Numbered from the stretch's first letter, positions 34,418 through 43,170 are shown. The stretch is DNA of 64,000 bases from Phycicoccus sp. CSK15P-2 (GCF_016888005.1 NZ_JAFDVE010000032.1:1-64000); one strand, 5' to 3'. Made by a program: numbers and translations. The notes: a model not told the origin generated them from the sequence alone.

Positions 34418-36217
34418 ATGTCACGTTCTGCCGGAGACGGCGTCCACACGGGTGCGCTCGGGACCGGGGCGGTCGTCGCCAGCGCGATGACGAGCCTCAT
34501 CGTGCTGGCGGCCGGCGCCGCTCGCGGACTGGACTTCTGGGACGAGTCGTACACGCTGCTCCTCGTGGACCGTCCGGACGCTTCGTACGCTGCGGGGGAG
34601 GTGTTCCTCTTCCAGTTCCTCCTGCACCCCGTGTTCGTGGCGCTCGGCCGTGACGTCGCGCTGCTCCGGCTCGTCGGTTTCCTCATGCTTGTGCTCGCGG
34701 CGGTGGCGGCCACACGAGCGGTCGGGGCGTTCCTGGCATCCGAGGAGGTGCCGGTCACACCGTGGTGGTCACGGATGGCGCCGGCGGTGGTGGCGGCGAC
34801 GACCCCCATGGCGTTCATCGGAGCAGGCAGGGTGCCCACCTACCGCGTAGTCGTCGTGATCGCCCTGCTGGTCGTCGTGTGGGGGGTGTGCCGGATGTGG
34901 GCGAGTGCCCGTCCGGAGTGGGGCCTGCTGGTGGGTGCGGCTCTCGTCGTGACCTTCACCGGCAAGCCGCCCTCGGCGCTCGCAGCCGGCGTGGTCGTCG
35001 CCCTCGCGGTCGCAGGGCGTGGCGAGCCGAGGTTCGTCGGCCGGGCGGCACTGTACGGGCTTCTCGGGGCGATCGTGGCTGTCTCCGCTGTGTTGGTCGC
35101 TTCGGGCCTTTCGCCTCTGGGAGTCGTGGCGTACCTGCAGGGTGGACTCGAGATGGTGTCCGCCTCGGGGACCCACTCGTCGTGGTGGACGATGCTGGGG
35201 TTCGCGCCCGTATCCGCCCGGGTCCTTCTCGTGTTCGGGCCTCTGCTGGTGCTCCCGCTGCTCCTGGCTCTGCACGACTCCGCTCGGAGGGGCGACGACC
35301 CCCGTCGGGCAGCCCTCCTCCAGGTGGGGATGGGCATCCTGGCCCCCGCGGTCGCCGCCGTCCTGGCCGTGGTGTTGCTGTCGGCCCAGGGGTACGGTAG
35401 CCAGGTCCAACAGTGGACCTTCCTGTGGGGCATCGCGGCAGCGCTGCTCCTGGTCGTGTCGGTGCATCGCGCGAGCGGTCCGCGGCGCCTGCGTGCGGTC
35501 GGGGTGGTGCTCCTTCTCCTGTCGCTGCCCTATGCGGCGACAGTCGGCACGAACACGAACTTCGCCCAGACGATGACCCAGGCCGCGGCGTTCTGGGCCC
35601 TGGCCGTGATGGCGGCCGGGCTCCTCCTGGCTCGGGAGTGGCCGCCGGGTCGCGGACTGCTCCTTCCTCTCTCGCTGTGGCTCGCCGCGACGACCGTGGC
35701 GGTGCAGGTGGCCTGGTTCGCGGACCGCGAGGAGGGCATCAGCCTTCGCGAGGACACGGTGCAGTCACGGGTTCTCGGAGGGTCGCTCTGGCTCGAGCCG
35801 GACAGCGCCGAGCTGGTGTCCGAGCTGTCCACGATGACCCGCAACGCGTCGTTGACGGATCGCCCGGCTATCGACCTGACCGGCTACGGCGCAGGCTACG
35901 AGCTGCTCCTGGGGGCCCGTCCCCTGGGGAGGGCGTCGTTCTTCGGGACGTTCGACGGGGCCTATCGCGGCGCGCGTCTGGGGCTGGAACGCGAGAGCTG
36001 CCGCGACCGGGCCGAGGCGGTCGTGCTGGTCGCGTCGCACAACCCCTTGGATGTCAGCGCAGCGGTCCAGGCATGGGGTCTGAACCTGGATACCGACTAC
36101 ACCGAGATCGGGCGCTTCCGCCCTACGCACGGTGGGGCGGTCGTCCGCAGCCAGACAGTGCGCGTGTTGCTGCCGACCGAACACGTCGGCCAGGTGCTCG
36201 GGTGCCCCCACGCATGA
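34418..36217 (+). CDS. Polytopic GT-C-like membrane protein, paralogue 1
   Basis: The 599-aa protein has about twelve membrane helices. The first external loop carries GLDFWDESY with D42-E43, the acidic pair expected in GT-C transferases that use lipid-linked sugars. A C-terminal soluble domain (about 440-599) contains DLTGYGAGYELLLGARPLGRASF. It is clearly paralogous to the gene at 41276 (GLDLMDESY; DLSGKGAGYAIALGGRFLGRAHF). RBS GGGAGGGAAAGG precedes ATG 34418. The sugar and acceptor are unknown. Confidence 0.7.
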   Translation: MSRSAGDGVHTGALGTGAVVASAMTSLIVLAAGAARGLDFWDESYTLLLVDRPDASYAAGEVFLFQFLLHPVFVALGRDVALLRLVGFLMLVLAAVAATRAVGAFLASEEVPVTPWWSRMAPAVVAATTPMAFIGAGRVPTYRVVVVIALLVVVWGVCRMWASARPEWGLLVGAALVVTFTGKPPSALAAGVVVALAVAGRGEPRFVGRAALYGLLGAIVAVSAVLVASGLSPLGVVAYLQGGLEMVSASGTHSSWWTMLGFAPVSARVLLVFGPLLVLPLLLALHDSARRGDDPRRAALLQVGMGILAPAVAAVLAVVLLSAQGYGSQVQQWTFLWGIAAALLLVVSVHRASGPRRLRAVGVVLLLLSLPYAATVGTNTNFAQTMTQAAAFWALAVMAAGLLLAREWPPGRGLLLPLSLWLAATTVAVQVAWFADREEGISLREDTVQSRVLGGSLWLEPDSAELVSELSTMTRNASLTDRPAIDLTGYGAGYELLLGARPLGRASFFGTFDGAYRGARLGLERESCRDRAEAVVLVASHNPLDVSAAVQAWGLNLDTDYTEIGRFRPTHGGAVVRSQTVRVLLPTEHVGQVLGCPHA

Positions 36218-36280
36218 CGCATCCGCGACTCTCCGGAACCGCGACCGCCCCACGTCGTCGGGGTGGGAGGCGGGCGGGAC

Positions 36281-36826
36281 TCAGGGGGACGGCGCTGCCA
36301 GGACGAGACGTTCGGCGTGGGGGAGGCGCAGCAGGTCCGCACCGGGGACGAGGATCTTGCTGCGGCGCAGTCCGCTCCCGATGACGACCTCCCCGGCGTC
36401 CACCACGGCGTCGTCGACGAGCACCGGCCAGCCGTCTGGCAGACCGACCGGGGTGATCCCACCGAACTCCATGCGGGTCAGCCCGACCGCGTCGTCGTGG
36501 GGCGCGAACGAGATCTTCCTCGCGCCGAGGTGACGCCGGACGACACCGTTGATGTCGGCCCGGTGGGTCGCGAGGACGACCACGGCGGCGTAGGTCGTGA
36601 CACCGGCACGCTTGGCTGCGACGACAACGCAGTTCGCGCTGGCGCCCGGAGCGACGTCATAGGCGTCGCAGAGTGCGGCGGTGTCGGCGAGGGCGGGGTC
36701 GATCTCGGCGACCTCCGCTCCCGGTACTGAGCCTGCCGCCGCGGCAACCGGCGGTGCGAGTAGCTCAGGGCGGGCGGAGGCGGGGATCCAGTCGAGGCGT
36801 CCGCGGGATGTCGGCATGTTGGCCAC
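36281..36826 (-). CDS. YbaK/ProX-type aminoacyl-tRNA deacylase
   Basis: The 181-aa protein matches the YbaK/EbsC editing-domain family, which hydrolyses mischarged tRNA: SANCVVVAAKR with the conserved lysine, ADINGVVRRHLGARKISF, GLTRMEFGGITPVGLPDGWPVLVD and RSKILVPGADLLRL are all typical. It stands alone and opposite to its neighbours, within the duplicated glycan region. Length is slightly above the core YbaK domain (about 155 aa). Confidence 0.9.
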   Translation of the reverse strand: MANMPTSRGRLDWIPASARPELLAPPVAAAAGSVPGAEVAEIDPALADTAALCDAYDVAPGASANCVVVAAKRAGVTTYAAVVVLATHRADINGVVRRHLGARKISFAPHDDAVGLTRMEFGGITPVGLPDGWPVLVDDAVVDAGEVVIGSGLRRSKILVPGADLLRLPHAERLVLAAPSP

Positions 36827-37093
36827 GGTAGGTGAACGGAGCTACTCCCGGCGTCGTCGTCGACGCCGGGAGCGCCGATTGGAGGTTCGACCGGTTGGGG
36901 GCGCCGTTGATGCGCGTGCCGAGCCCGGACCCGTTCCGTGGGTTCTCCGGGGATGGGGCCCTCGTGTCGGCGATCGTGACGCCTGGGCGTGCCCGACCAT
37001 CTAGGGTGGTGGAGGTGCGACTGTCCTCGAGCGATTAGGTCCGTTCGTCGAGCGAGGAGACCAGGGCGGAGCGGTAAGACGAGGAAGGACGCG
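36827..37093. other. Intergenic region carrying a promoter/start relic
   Basis: No gene is supported in this stretch or up to 37151, apart from the short ORF at 37094. It contains the 34-bp repeat 36992-37025 with a -10 box and a GTG start that leads into a seven-codon dead-end frame (37015-37038). This looks like the remains of the promoter and 5' end of the gene now found at 43160. Confidence 0.5.
36992..37025 (+). repeat. 34-bp promoter/start repeat, copy 1 (relic)
   Basis: It differs from 43137-43170 at only 2 of 34 positions (37009 and 37013). It holds TAGGGT (37002-37007) followed after 7 nt by GTG 37015 and CGACTGTC. The frame stops after seven codons at TAG 37036-37038, so this copy no longer drives a full gene. 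Confidence 0.8.
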
Positions 37094-37159
37094 ATGGGGG
37101 AGACTTTCACCGACCCGTTGCTCCCCGTCACCCGCACGGGCGACACCTCCCGTGAGTGA
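37094..37159 (+). CDS. Possible 21-aa leader ORF overlapping the GT87 start
   Basis: ATG 37094 follows a strong AGGAAGGA site by 6 nt. The 21-codon frame ends at TGA 37157-37159, overlapping GTG 37152 of the next gene. Translation could be coupled to the mannosyltransferase, which lacks a good RBS of its own. The peptide itself shows no recognisable feature. Confidence 0.3.
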   Translation: MGETFTDPLLPVTRTGDTSRE

Positions 37160-38021
37160 GCCGACCCTCGGCCCGGACCAAGCCGACCCACGTCCCACTG
37201 ACCGGTTCACCGGTCGTGCCCTGCTGTCCAGGGCCGCCCGGGACGCGCTGTGGGTCGCTGCGGTACCGGCGCTTCTCTTGGTCTGGGTCCCTCTGATGGA
37301 TGACATCGGTACCGACTCCGCCCATGCGTACTGGAACGCGTGGAACCAGGACCTGTACGGGGCCGGGCCGGGGTCGGTCGACGCCTACAACTACTCGCCT
37401 GCTTTTGCCCAGCTGTTGTACCCGGTGACGTTGTTGTCGTGGCCGGTGTTCCTCGTCGTGTGGTCGGCCCTTCTCGTGACAGCCCTCGTCTGGCTCATGT
37501 GGCCGCTTCCTCACAGCTGGCGATGGCCCGTCCTGCTGTACGTGATACCGCCGGCGGTGGCGATCGGGAACATCGAACCTCTGCTCGCGGTCGTGGCGGT
37601 GCTCGGGTTCCGGTGCCCGTGCCTCTGGGCGTTCCCACTGCTGACCAAGGTGGTGCCCGGGGTGGGGGTCCTGTGGTTCGTGGTTCGCCGAGAGTGGCGC
37701 CACGCGGCGTGGGCCGTCGGAGCGACTCTCGGCGTGCTGACGCTGTCCTTTGTGGCCGACCCCGGACTGTGGTTCGCCTGGGGGCAGTTCCTGCTGGCCA
37801 GCTCTGATACGCACATCCGTTACCTGCCCCTCTGGATCCGCCTACCGGTGGCCGTGGGGCTGACCGTGTGGGGTGCGTTGCGAGCCCGTCCGACCACTCT
37901 GGCCGTGGCCATGATGTTCGCGATGCCGTTGTGGTCGTCCGGAGTGCTTCTCATGCTGACGGCGGTTCCACGACTCTCCCGCCTCCGAGGGCCGGAGACG
38001 GCGTCACGGCCGCAGAGGTAG
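37152..38021 (+). CDS. GT87/DUF2029-like polyprenyl-phosphate-mannose transferase, short
   Basis: The 289-aa membrane protein has about eight helices. The first loop contains GTDSAHAYWNAWNQDLYG and then YNYSPAFAQLLYPV, the typical pattern of GT87 alpha-mannosyltransferases, with acidic D residues near the membrane face. It is shorter than usual (about 400 aa), lacking C-terminal helices. GTG 37152 overlaps a small upstream ORF with a better RBS. The stop codon lies inside the start of the duplicated leader element at 38017. Confidence 0.7.
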   Translation: MSEPTLGPDQADPRPTDRFTGRALLSRAARDALWVAAVPALLLVWVPLMDDIGTDSAHAYWNAWNQDLYGAGPGSVDAYNYSPAFAQLLYPVTLLSWPVFLVVWSALLVTALVWLMWPLPHSWRWPVLLYVIPPAVAIGNIEPLLAVVAVLGFRCPCLWAFPLLTKVVPGVGVLWFVVRREWRHAAWAVGATLGVLTLSFVADPGLWFAWGQFLLASSDTHIRYLPLWIRLPVAVGLTVWGALRARPTTLAVAMMFAMPLWSSGVLLMLTAVPRLSRLRGPETASRPQR

Positions 38022-38092
38022 CCCTGGGACTGCACCACCGGCTCGGGTGATGGCTCTCGCGCTGCCCCAGAAGGGCGAGTCCACGTGGCCGG
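38017..38092 (+). ncRNA. ahcY-leader-like structured element, copy A
   Basis: It aligns with the ahcY leader at 44326-44399 (shared blocks GCACCACCGGCT, GGGTGATG, CAGAAGGGCGA). Hairpin GGGT-GATG-GCTC pairs through G-U wobbles where copy B has GGGT-GATG-ACCC. The hairpin CCC-AGAA-GGG and the long-range ACCGGC/GCCGG (38037-38042 with 38088-38092) are kept. The -10 of copy B (TAGCCT) is TAGCCC here. It precedes the GT2 gene at 38316. No gene is seen in 38093-38315. Confidence 0.55.
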
Positions 38093-38315
38093 CCAGGACG
38101 AGCCGGAGCCCTACTCGCTGCTGAGGTTCCGCAAGGCGTGCGGAGGGCCGTTCCGTCCGGGGTGGCCCTCCGCCGTTCGTGGGCGGCTCGTCCGGGGGTC
38201 CTCCGAACGGTCAGAACTCCCCTCCGGGGTCTTCGCCCCACGGGGGTCCCTGAATACCGTTCAGTGACTCCCGCGCGCGAGGCGCGGTCCTACCCACGAC
38301 GCCGGAAGGGGCGAG

Positions 38316-39326
38316 ATGAGCTCCCTGGACGACGCGGTCCGGGACGGCGTCACCGTCGTCGTCCCGTGCTACCGCTCCGAGGAGACCCTCGGACCGCTCG
38401 TCGACCAGCTGCTCCCGGCACTGTCCGCGCTCACCCCCCACCACGAGGTCCTCCTCGTCGTCGACGGGTCGCCCGATGCCACGGCGGCGGTCGCCCGCGA
38501 GGTGGCCGGTGCTGCGCGCGACACCGTGCGGGTGATCGAGCTCCGACGCAACTACGGACAGCACAACGCGCTCATCGCCGGCGTCGCCCAGGCACGTTAC
38601 GGCGTGACGGTGACCATGGACGACGACCTCCAGCATCGTCCCGACCAGCTCGGCACACTCCTCGCGCCGCTCGATGACCCCCGGGTCGACCTCGTGTACG
38701 GCGTGCCGGTGGAGGAGGAGCACGGCGCGGTGCGCTCGCTCGCCTCTCGCACCGTCAAGTCGGCACTCGCCGTGGCCGGTGTCCCCAACGCACGTGACGT
38801 CAGCGCCTTCCGTGCCTTTCGCACCGACCTGCGCGAAGCCTTCGCGCACGTCACCGACCCGTTCGTCTCGCTCGACGTCGTCCTCTCCTGGGCGACGACA
38901 GGGGTCCGCCGAGCGCAGGTGCGGATGGACCGTCGGGTCGACGGGGAGTCGGGCTACACCGTCCGGCGCCTCCTCGGCCACGCGGCGAACATGGTCACCG
39001 GCTACAGCGTGCTCCCGCTGCGCCTCGTCACCTGGCTCGGGCTGGCCGTCTCCACGCTCGGGCTCGTCGCCCTCGCCTCGGTCCTCGTCATGTACTGGAC
39101 CGGTCGGATCCAGGTGGCCGGGTTCACGACCGTCGTCGCGATGCTCAGCATCCTGTCCGGAACCCTCATGCTCTCGCTCGGCGTCGTCGGCGAGTACCTC
39201 GGCCGGCTGCACGTCCGCTCGATGCAGCGTCCGGCGTACGTCATCCGCCCCGAGCGGCTCGCCGCGTCCGGCGTGGGCGCTGCGTGCGACTGCGTGACCG
39301 ACGCACGAACGGGCCACCGGCGATGA
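38316..39326 (+). CDS. GT2 polyprenyl-phosphate glycosyltransferase (ArnC/GtrB-like)
   Basis: The 336-aa protein has a GT-A domain: VVVPCYRSEE, LLVVDGSPDAT, ELRRNYGQHNALIAG (a strong ArnC/GtrB motif) and MDDDLQHRPDQL as the DXD. Two C-terminal helices follow (about 230-250 and 265-290, ending YLGRLHVRSMQRPAYVI). It should load a sugar onto undecaprenyl phosphate in the inner leaflet. RBS GGAAGGGG precedes ATG 38316. It overlaps the aminotransferase by 4 nt, forming an operon with the WecE-like and GNAT genes, which points to a 4-acylamino-sugar. Confidence 0.9.
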   Translation: MSSLDDAVRDGVTVVVPCYRSEETLGPLVDQLLPALSALTPHHEVLLVVDGSPDATAAVAREVAGAARDTVRVIELRRNYGQHNALIAGVAQARYGVTVTMDDDLQHRPDQLGTLLAPLDDPRVDLVYGVPVEEEHGAVRSLASRTVKSALAVAGVPNARDVSAFRAFRTDLREAFAHVTDPFVSLDVVLSWATTGVRRAQVRMDRRVDGESGYTVRRLLGHAANMVTGYSVLPLRLVTWLGLAVSTLGLVALASVLVMYWTGRIQVAGFTTVVAMLSILSGTLMLSLGVVGEYLGRLHVRSMQRPAYVIRPERLAASGVGAACDCVTDARTGHRR

Positions 39327-40498
39327 GCAGTCTGCCCCGTCCCGGAGTGCGGCGCACGGCGGCTCCGGTCCGGTTCACGGCACCGTTGCGCACGGGCCGG
39401 GAGCAGGAGTACCTGGCCCAGGTACTCGCGTCACCCATGTGGCACGGCGACGGGGTCTTCACCCGGCGGGCGAGCGCGTGGCTGCGCGAGCTGACCGGCG
39501 TCCCGGGGGCACTCCTCACTCCCTCGTGCACGCACGCACTGGAGCTCGCGGCGATCCTCCTCGGGCTCGGCCCCGGTGACGAGGTCGTGTGCCCGAGCTT
39601 CACGTTCACCTCGACCGCGACCGCCATCGCGGTGCGGGGCGCGACGCCGGTGTTCGTCGACGTCCGCCCGGACACTCTCGGCCTCGACGTCGAGGCGGTC
39701 CGTGCAGCCCTCACGCCGCGGACGAAGGCGATCTTCGTCGTCCACTACGGCGGGGTCGCGGCCGACATCGAGGACCTCGTCGCCCTCGCGGACGACCACG
39801 GGATCGCGGTCGTCGAGGACAACGCCCACGGGCTCGGAGCCCGCTGGCGCGGGCGTCCACTCGGCACCTTCGGTGCTCTCGCGGCGCAGAGCTTCCACGA
39901 CACCAAGAACATCACCTGTGGTGAGGGCGGGGCGCTGCTCGTCAACGACGCCGTGATGCTCGAGCGGGCCGAGGTCGTGCGGGAGAAGGGCACCGACCGT
40001 TCGCGCTTCCTCCGCGGAGAGGTCGACAGGTACACCTGGCAGGATGTCGGCTCCTCGTACCTGCCGAGCGAGCTGACGGCGGCCGTCCTCGTCGCGCAGT
40101 CGGAGGCGTTCGACCGCGTCCAGGCGCGGCGCCACGAGGTCTGGGACAGGTACGCCCGCGAGCTCGCCCCCTGGGCCGCGAAGCAGGGCGTCACCCTCAT
40201 GCACGTTCCCGAGGGCAACGAGCACCCGGCACACGTCTTCTACGTGCTCGCGCCCACCCCCGAGGACCAGTCCGGGCTCATCCGCCATCTCGGTGAGCAG
40301 GAGATCTCGGCCGTCTTCCACTACCAGCCCCTCGACTCCTCGCCTGCGGGCCGGAGGCTCGGCCGGACTCCCGTCCCGTGCACGGTGTCGGCCGACGTCG
40401 CCGGCCGCATCGTCCGGCTCCCGTTGCACCCAGGTCTCGACGACGACGAGGTCGCGCGAGTGGTCGACGCGGTCTCGGCGTACCGTTCCGAGGCATGA
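39323..40498 (+). CDS. DegT/WecE-type sugar aminotransferase
   Basis: The 391-aa PLP enzyme has the catalytic K195 in SFHDTKNITCGEGG, the ring-stacking and phosphate residues in EDNAHG (165-170) and CPSFTFTSTATAI. It matches dTDP-4-keto-6-deoxyhexose 4-aminotransferases such as WecE/RffA, which make dTDP-4-amino-4,6-dideoxygalactose. ATG 39323 overlaps the GT2 stop, and the stop overlaps the GNAT start (ATGA). Together with the GNAT the likely product is an N-acylated 4-amino-4,6-dideoxyhexose. Confidence 0.9.
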   Translation: MSSLPRPGVRRTAAPVRFTAPLRTGREQEYLAQVLASPMWHGDGVFTRRASAWLRELTGVPGALLTPSCTHALELAAILLGLGPGDEVVCPSFTFTSTATAIAVRGATPVFVDVRPDTLGLDVEAVRAALTPRTKAIFVVHYGGVAADIEDLVALADDHGIAVVEDNAHGLGARWRGRPLGTFGALAAQSFHDTKNITCGEGGALLVNDAVMLERAEVVREKGTDRSRFLRGEVDRYTWQDVGSSYLPSELTAAVLVAQSEAFDRVQARRHEVWDRYARELAPWAAKQGVTLMHVPEGNEHPAHVFYVLAPTPEDQSGLIRHLGEQEISAVFHYQPLDSSPAGRRLGRTPVPCTVSADVAGRIVRLPLHPGLDDDEVARVVDAVSAYRSEA

Positions 40499-41289
40499 GC
40501 TGGGACAGCCTCGGGGGGACCGGGGTCATGGGTGCCCTGTCCGTCTACGACACCCGGCGTTTCGGGATGCGGGTGGCTCGGATGTCGGTGCGTGCCGAGG
40601 AGCACGACGTCCGGGGTGCGGCGCGCGAGATCATGCGGCACTGGGAGCGCCTCAACGTGAGAATCGCCGTCGTGCGCTGGCCTCTGCACGCGGCTGCTGT
40701 GGCCGACCACCTCACCGACGCCGGGATGACCGTCGTCCCCGCGGACCGGCTCGCCTACTGGGGGGCCGACCTTTTCGCCTCCCCGCCCGTCGGCTCGGAC
40801 AGTGCGGTGGTTCCCCTGTCTGCACAGCCCGAGCTCGCCGACGCCGTCGCCGAAGCGACCGCCGAGACCTTCCGCGGTTACCGGAACCACTACGAGGCGA
40901 GCGAATGCTTCCCGGCCGAGGACGTCCTCGCCGGCTACGTCGAGTGGGCCCGGCGCTGCATCGACACCCGCCCGGAGCACGTCGTCGTCGCCGTGGACGG
41001 TGACGAGGTCACCGCCTTCGCGACGACCACACCGCTGGCCGACGGACAGACCCTCGAGGTGGACCTCGCCGGGACGGTCGAGGCTCGTCGCCGTGAGGGC
41101 TGGTACTCACGGCTCGTCGACGGCCTGCTGTCGCACGCCGAGGCGCTCGGCTTCGACCGGGTCGTCATCTCGACCCAGGAGTGGAACCGTCCCGTGCAGG
41201 CGGTCTGGGCGCGCGCGGGCTTCCGGGGTTTCGCCGCCTTCGAGACCGTGCACCTCACCCGCACCCCGGCCGACGATGCGGACACCTGA
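40495..41289 (+). CDS. GNAT acetyltransferase, WecD-like
   Basis: The 264-aa protein has an N-terminal substrate part (1-110) and a C-terminal GNAT fold: VVAVDGDEVTAFATTT, VEARRREGWYSRLVDGLLSHAEALGFDRVVISTQEWNRPVQAVWARAGFRG, with the CoA loop modified to R-R-R-E-G-W-Y. The two-domain layout and its place after a WecE-like aminotransferase fit WecD, which acetylates the 4-amino group of a dTDP-amino sugar. It overlaps the next membrane gene by 14 nt. Confidence 0.8.
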   Translation: MSWDSLGGTGVMGALSVYDTRRFGMRVARMSVRAEEHDVRGAAREIMRHWERLNVRIAVVRWPLHAAAVADHLTDAGMTVVPADRLAYWGADLFASPPVGSDSAVVPLSAQPELADAVAEATAETFRGYRNHYEASECFPAEDVLAGYVEWARRCIDTRPEHVVVAVDGDEVTAFATTTPLADGQTLEVDLAGTVEARRREGWYSRLVDGLLSHAEALGFDRVVISTQEWNRPVQAVWARAGFRGFAAFETVHLTRTPADDADT

Positions 41290-43045
41290 CCGAGGTCGGC
41301 GTCACCCGGATCTCCCCGCCGTGGCCGGGACGGTTCTTGCTGCCGCCGTTCTCGTCGCGCTGCTCGCGACCGCGGGACGTGGTCTGGACCTCATGGACGA
41401 GAGCTACGTCCTGCGCCTCGTGCGCGAGCCGGATGCGTCGCGTGGTGCGGGTGAGGTGTATCTCTTCGGTTTCCTCGTCAACCCGCTGTACGCGGCCGTC
41501 GGGTACGACATCGGGATGTTCCGGGTACTCGGGTTCCTCCTCGTCGCGGCCGTGGCGGCAGGGACTGCCCGTGAGCACCTGCTTCTCGTCGGCCCGGATG
41601 CGCTGCGTCGGCCCCGGGGTCGGGCGGTCGTCGTGGGTGTCGCCGCGGCCTCCGAGCTGGTGTTCCTGCTCGAGGTGCGGGTGCTGAGCTACCGGTCGGT
41701 CGCGGTGCTGGGGCTTCTCGGTGTGGCCTGGGGCGTCGCACGGCTGGAAAGGGGGCATCGGCGTTCGGGCGCGGTCATGGTCGGTGGCGCGACGGTGGTG
41801 GCCTTCGTGGGCAAGCCGACCACCGCGGCCGCCCTGCTGGTCGGCCTTGTGGTGTGGTCCGTCTGGCGGCGCGTGGACCGGCACGCGCTGTCGTGGGGTG
41901 TCGTCGGGGCGCTCGCGGCGGCCGCCGTCGTGTGCCTCGTGGCTCGGATGACGCCGTGGGGCGTGGTCGAGTACCTGAGCGGAGGAGTGGAGGTCATCGA
42001 CGATCTCGACGCCTACCGAGGGCTCGCAGAGGCGCTGGGGCTCAGTGCCTTCCGCCCGACCGCCCTCCTCGTCTTCGGCCTCCCCCTCGTCGTCGCCGGG
42101 CTCCTCGCGGTCGGGGCGAGTGTCTTCTTCCCGCGGCTCCTCGGGGATCTCGTGTCGATGGGTGTGCTCGTGGTGACCGCCGCGCTGGTGGCTCGTCTCG
42201 CGGTGGTGTTGCTTGCGCCCACCACACAGGGGTTCCTGATCCTGCAGCTGGGCCTCCTGACGGCGGCTGTGGGCGGTGCACTCCTGTGGACTCGCTGGTC
42301 GACGATGTCGACGCCGGTCCGCTCGACGGCGATGATCCTCGCGGCCGCGCCCTACGCCTTCTCGGTGGGCTCGAACCGCGGTCTGCCGTCCCTGACCGGG
42401 CAGGCGGTGGCGTTCTGGGTGCTGCTCGTCGGGATGCTCGCCTCGTGCGCAGCCCCGCGGCCCGACGGCAGGTGGCCCGACGCGGCCTGCCGCGTCGCAC
42501 CGCTCGCCGTCACCGTCGTGGTGGCTGTGATGACGACCGTGCTCCTCCTCGACGGATCGCAGGGGGCGAACATCCGCCAGGCGTCCACGAGGACGGAGAT
42601 CGGAGGCGGGAGCCTCGCGCTCCCCGCAGCCACCGCACGCGACGTCCGGCGGCTCCGCGAGGTGGCGGACGCCGGCGGCATCACCCACGACACCCCGGTG
42701 GTGGACCTCAGTGGGAAGGGGGCCGGCTACGCCATTGCTCTCGGTGGTCGGTTCCTCGGGCGGGCGCACTTCTACACGACGTGGTCCGGGCGGGGCGCGT
42801 CCGCGGCCCGTGCTCTGAGGTCCGTGTCCTGCGAGGACCGGGCGCGGGCCTGGCTGATCGTGCCGAGCGGAGGCGACGAGACGATGTACGACGCGTGGTC
42901 GTCCGGAGGCGCGGCGACCATCGCACAGTACGACCGCGTCCTGAGGTTCCGGGCCGAGTGGTACGGGCGGCTCGACTCTTTCGACGTGCTCCGTCCCACC
43001 GAGCGTTCCGAGCGTGCTGTGTGTCGCCCGGACCCGCCGGAGTGA
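41276..43045 (+). CDS. Polytopic GT-C-like membrane protein, paralogue 2
   Basis: The 589-aa protein is the paralogue of the one at 34418: GLDLMDESY with D41-E42 in the first loop, about twelve helices, and a C-terminal domain with DLSGKGAGYAIALGGRFLGRAHF. Length is nearly equal (589 against 599 aa). ATG 41276 overlaps the GNAT gene, suggesting coupling. It probably transfers a lipid-linked sugar outside the membrane; the donor may be the amino sugar made by the preceding three genes. Confidence 0.7.
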   Translation: MRTPDRGRRHPDLPAVAGTVLAAAVLVALLATAGRGLDLMDESYVLRLVREPDASRGAGEVYLFGFLVNPLYAAVGYDIGMFRVLGFLLVAAVAAGTAREHLLLVGPDALRRPRGRAVVVGVAAASELVFLLEVRVLSYRSVAVLGLLGVAWGVARLERGHRRSGAVMVGGATVVAFVGKPTTAAALLVGLVVWSVWRRVDRHALSWGVVGALAAAAVVCLVARMTPWGVVEYLSGGVEVIDDLDAYRGLAEALGLSAFRPTALLVFGLPLVVAGLLAVGASVFFPRLLGDLVSMGVLVVTAALVARLAVVLLAPTTQGFLILQLGLLTAAVGGALLWTRWSTMSTPVRSTAMILAAAPYAFSVGSNRGLPSLTGQAVAFWVLLVGMLASCAAPRPDGRWPDAACRVAPLAVTVVVAVMTTVLLLDGSQGANIRQASTRTEIGGGSLALPAATARDVRRLREVADAGGITHDTPVVDLSGKGAGYAIALGGRFLGRAHFYTTWSGRGASAARALRSVSCEDRARAWLIVPSGGDETMYDAWSSGGAATIAQYDRVLRFRAEWYGRLDSFDVLRPTERSERAVCRPDPPE

Positions 43046-43136
43046 CCGGACTGTCGACTCGAACGTGGAGCGGGGTCGGCCCGGACGGTGGGCCTACCAG
43101 CACCCTCGGGACCACAGGTCCTGGGACGTGGCTGCA

Positions 43137-43170
43137 CCCGACCATCTAGGGTGATGGGGGTGCGACTGTC
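43137..43170 (+). repeat. 34-bp promoter/start repeat, copy 2 (active)
   Basis: It carries TAGGGT (43147-43152), 7 nt, then GTG 43160 and CGACTGTC, matching 36992-37025 at 32 of 34 positions. Here the frame continues into the full mannosyltransferase gene. The conservation shows that the promoter and start codon were copied as a unit. Confidence 0.8.

Noticed and set aside
38093-38315. A tRNA or small protein gene between the leader copy A and the GT2 gene
   Set aside because: No cloverleaf with a CCA-proximal T-loop or intact anticodon arm is seen, and short frames look like shadows.
43154-43159. ATG 43154 as the start of the PIG-V-like gene
   Set aside because: It lies only 1 nt after the -10 TAGGGT and would not be in the transcript; GTG 43160 fits the leaderless spacing.
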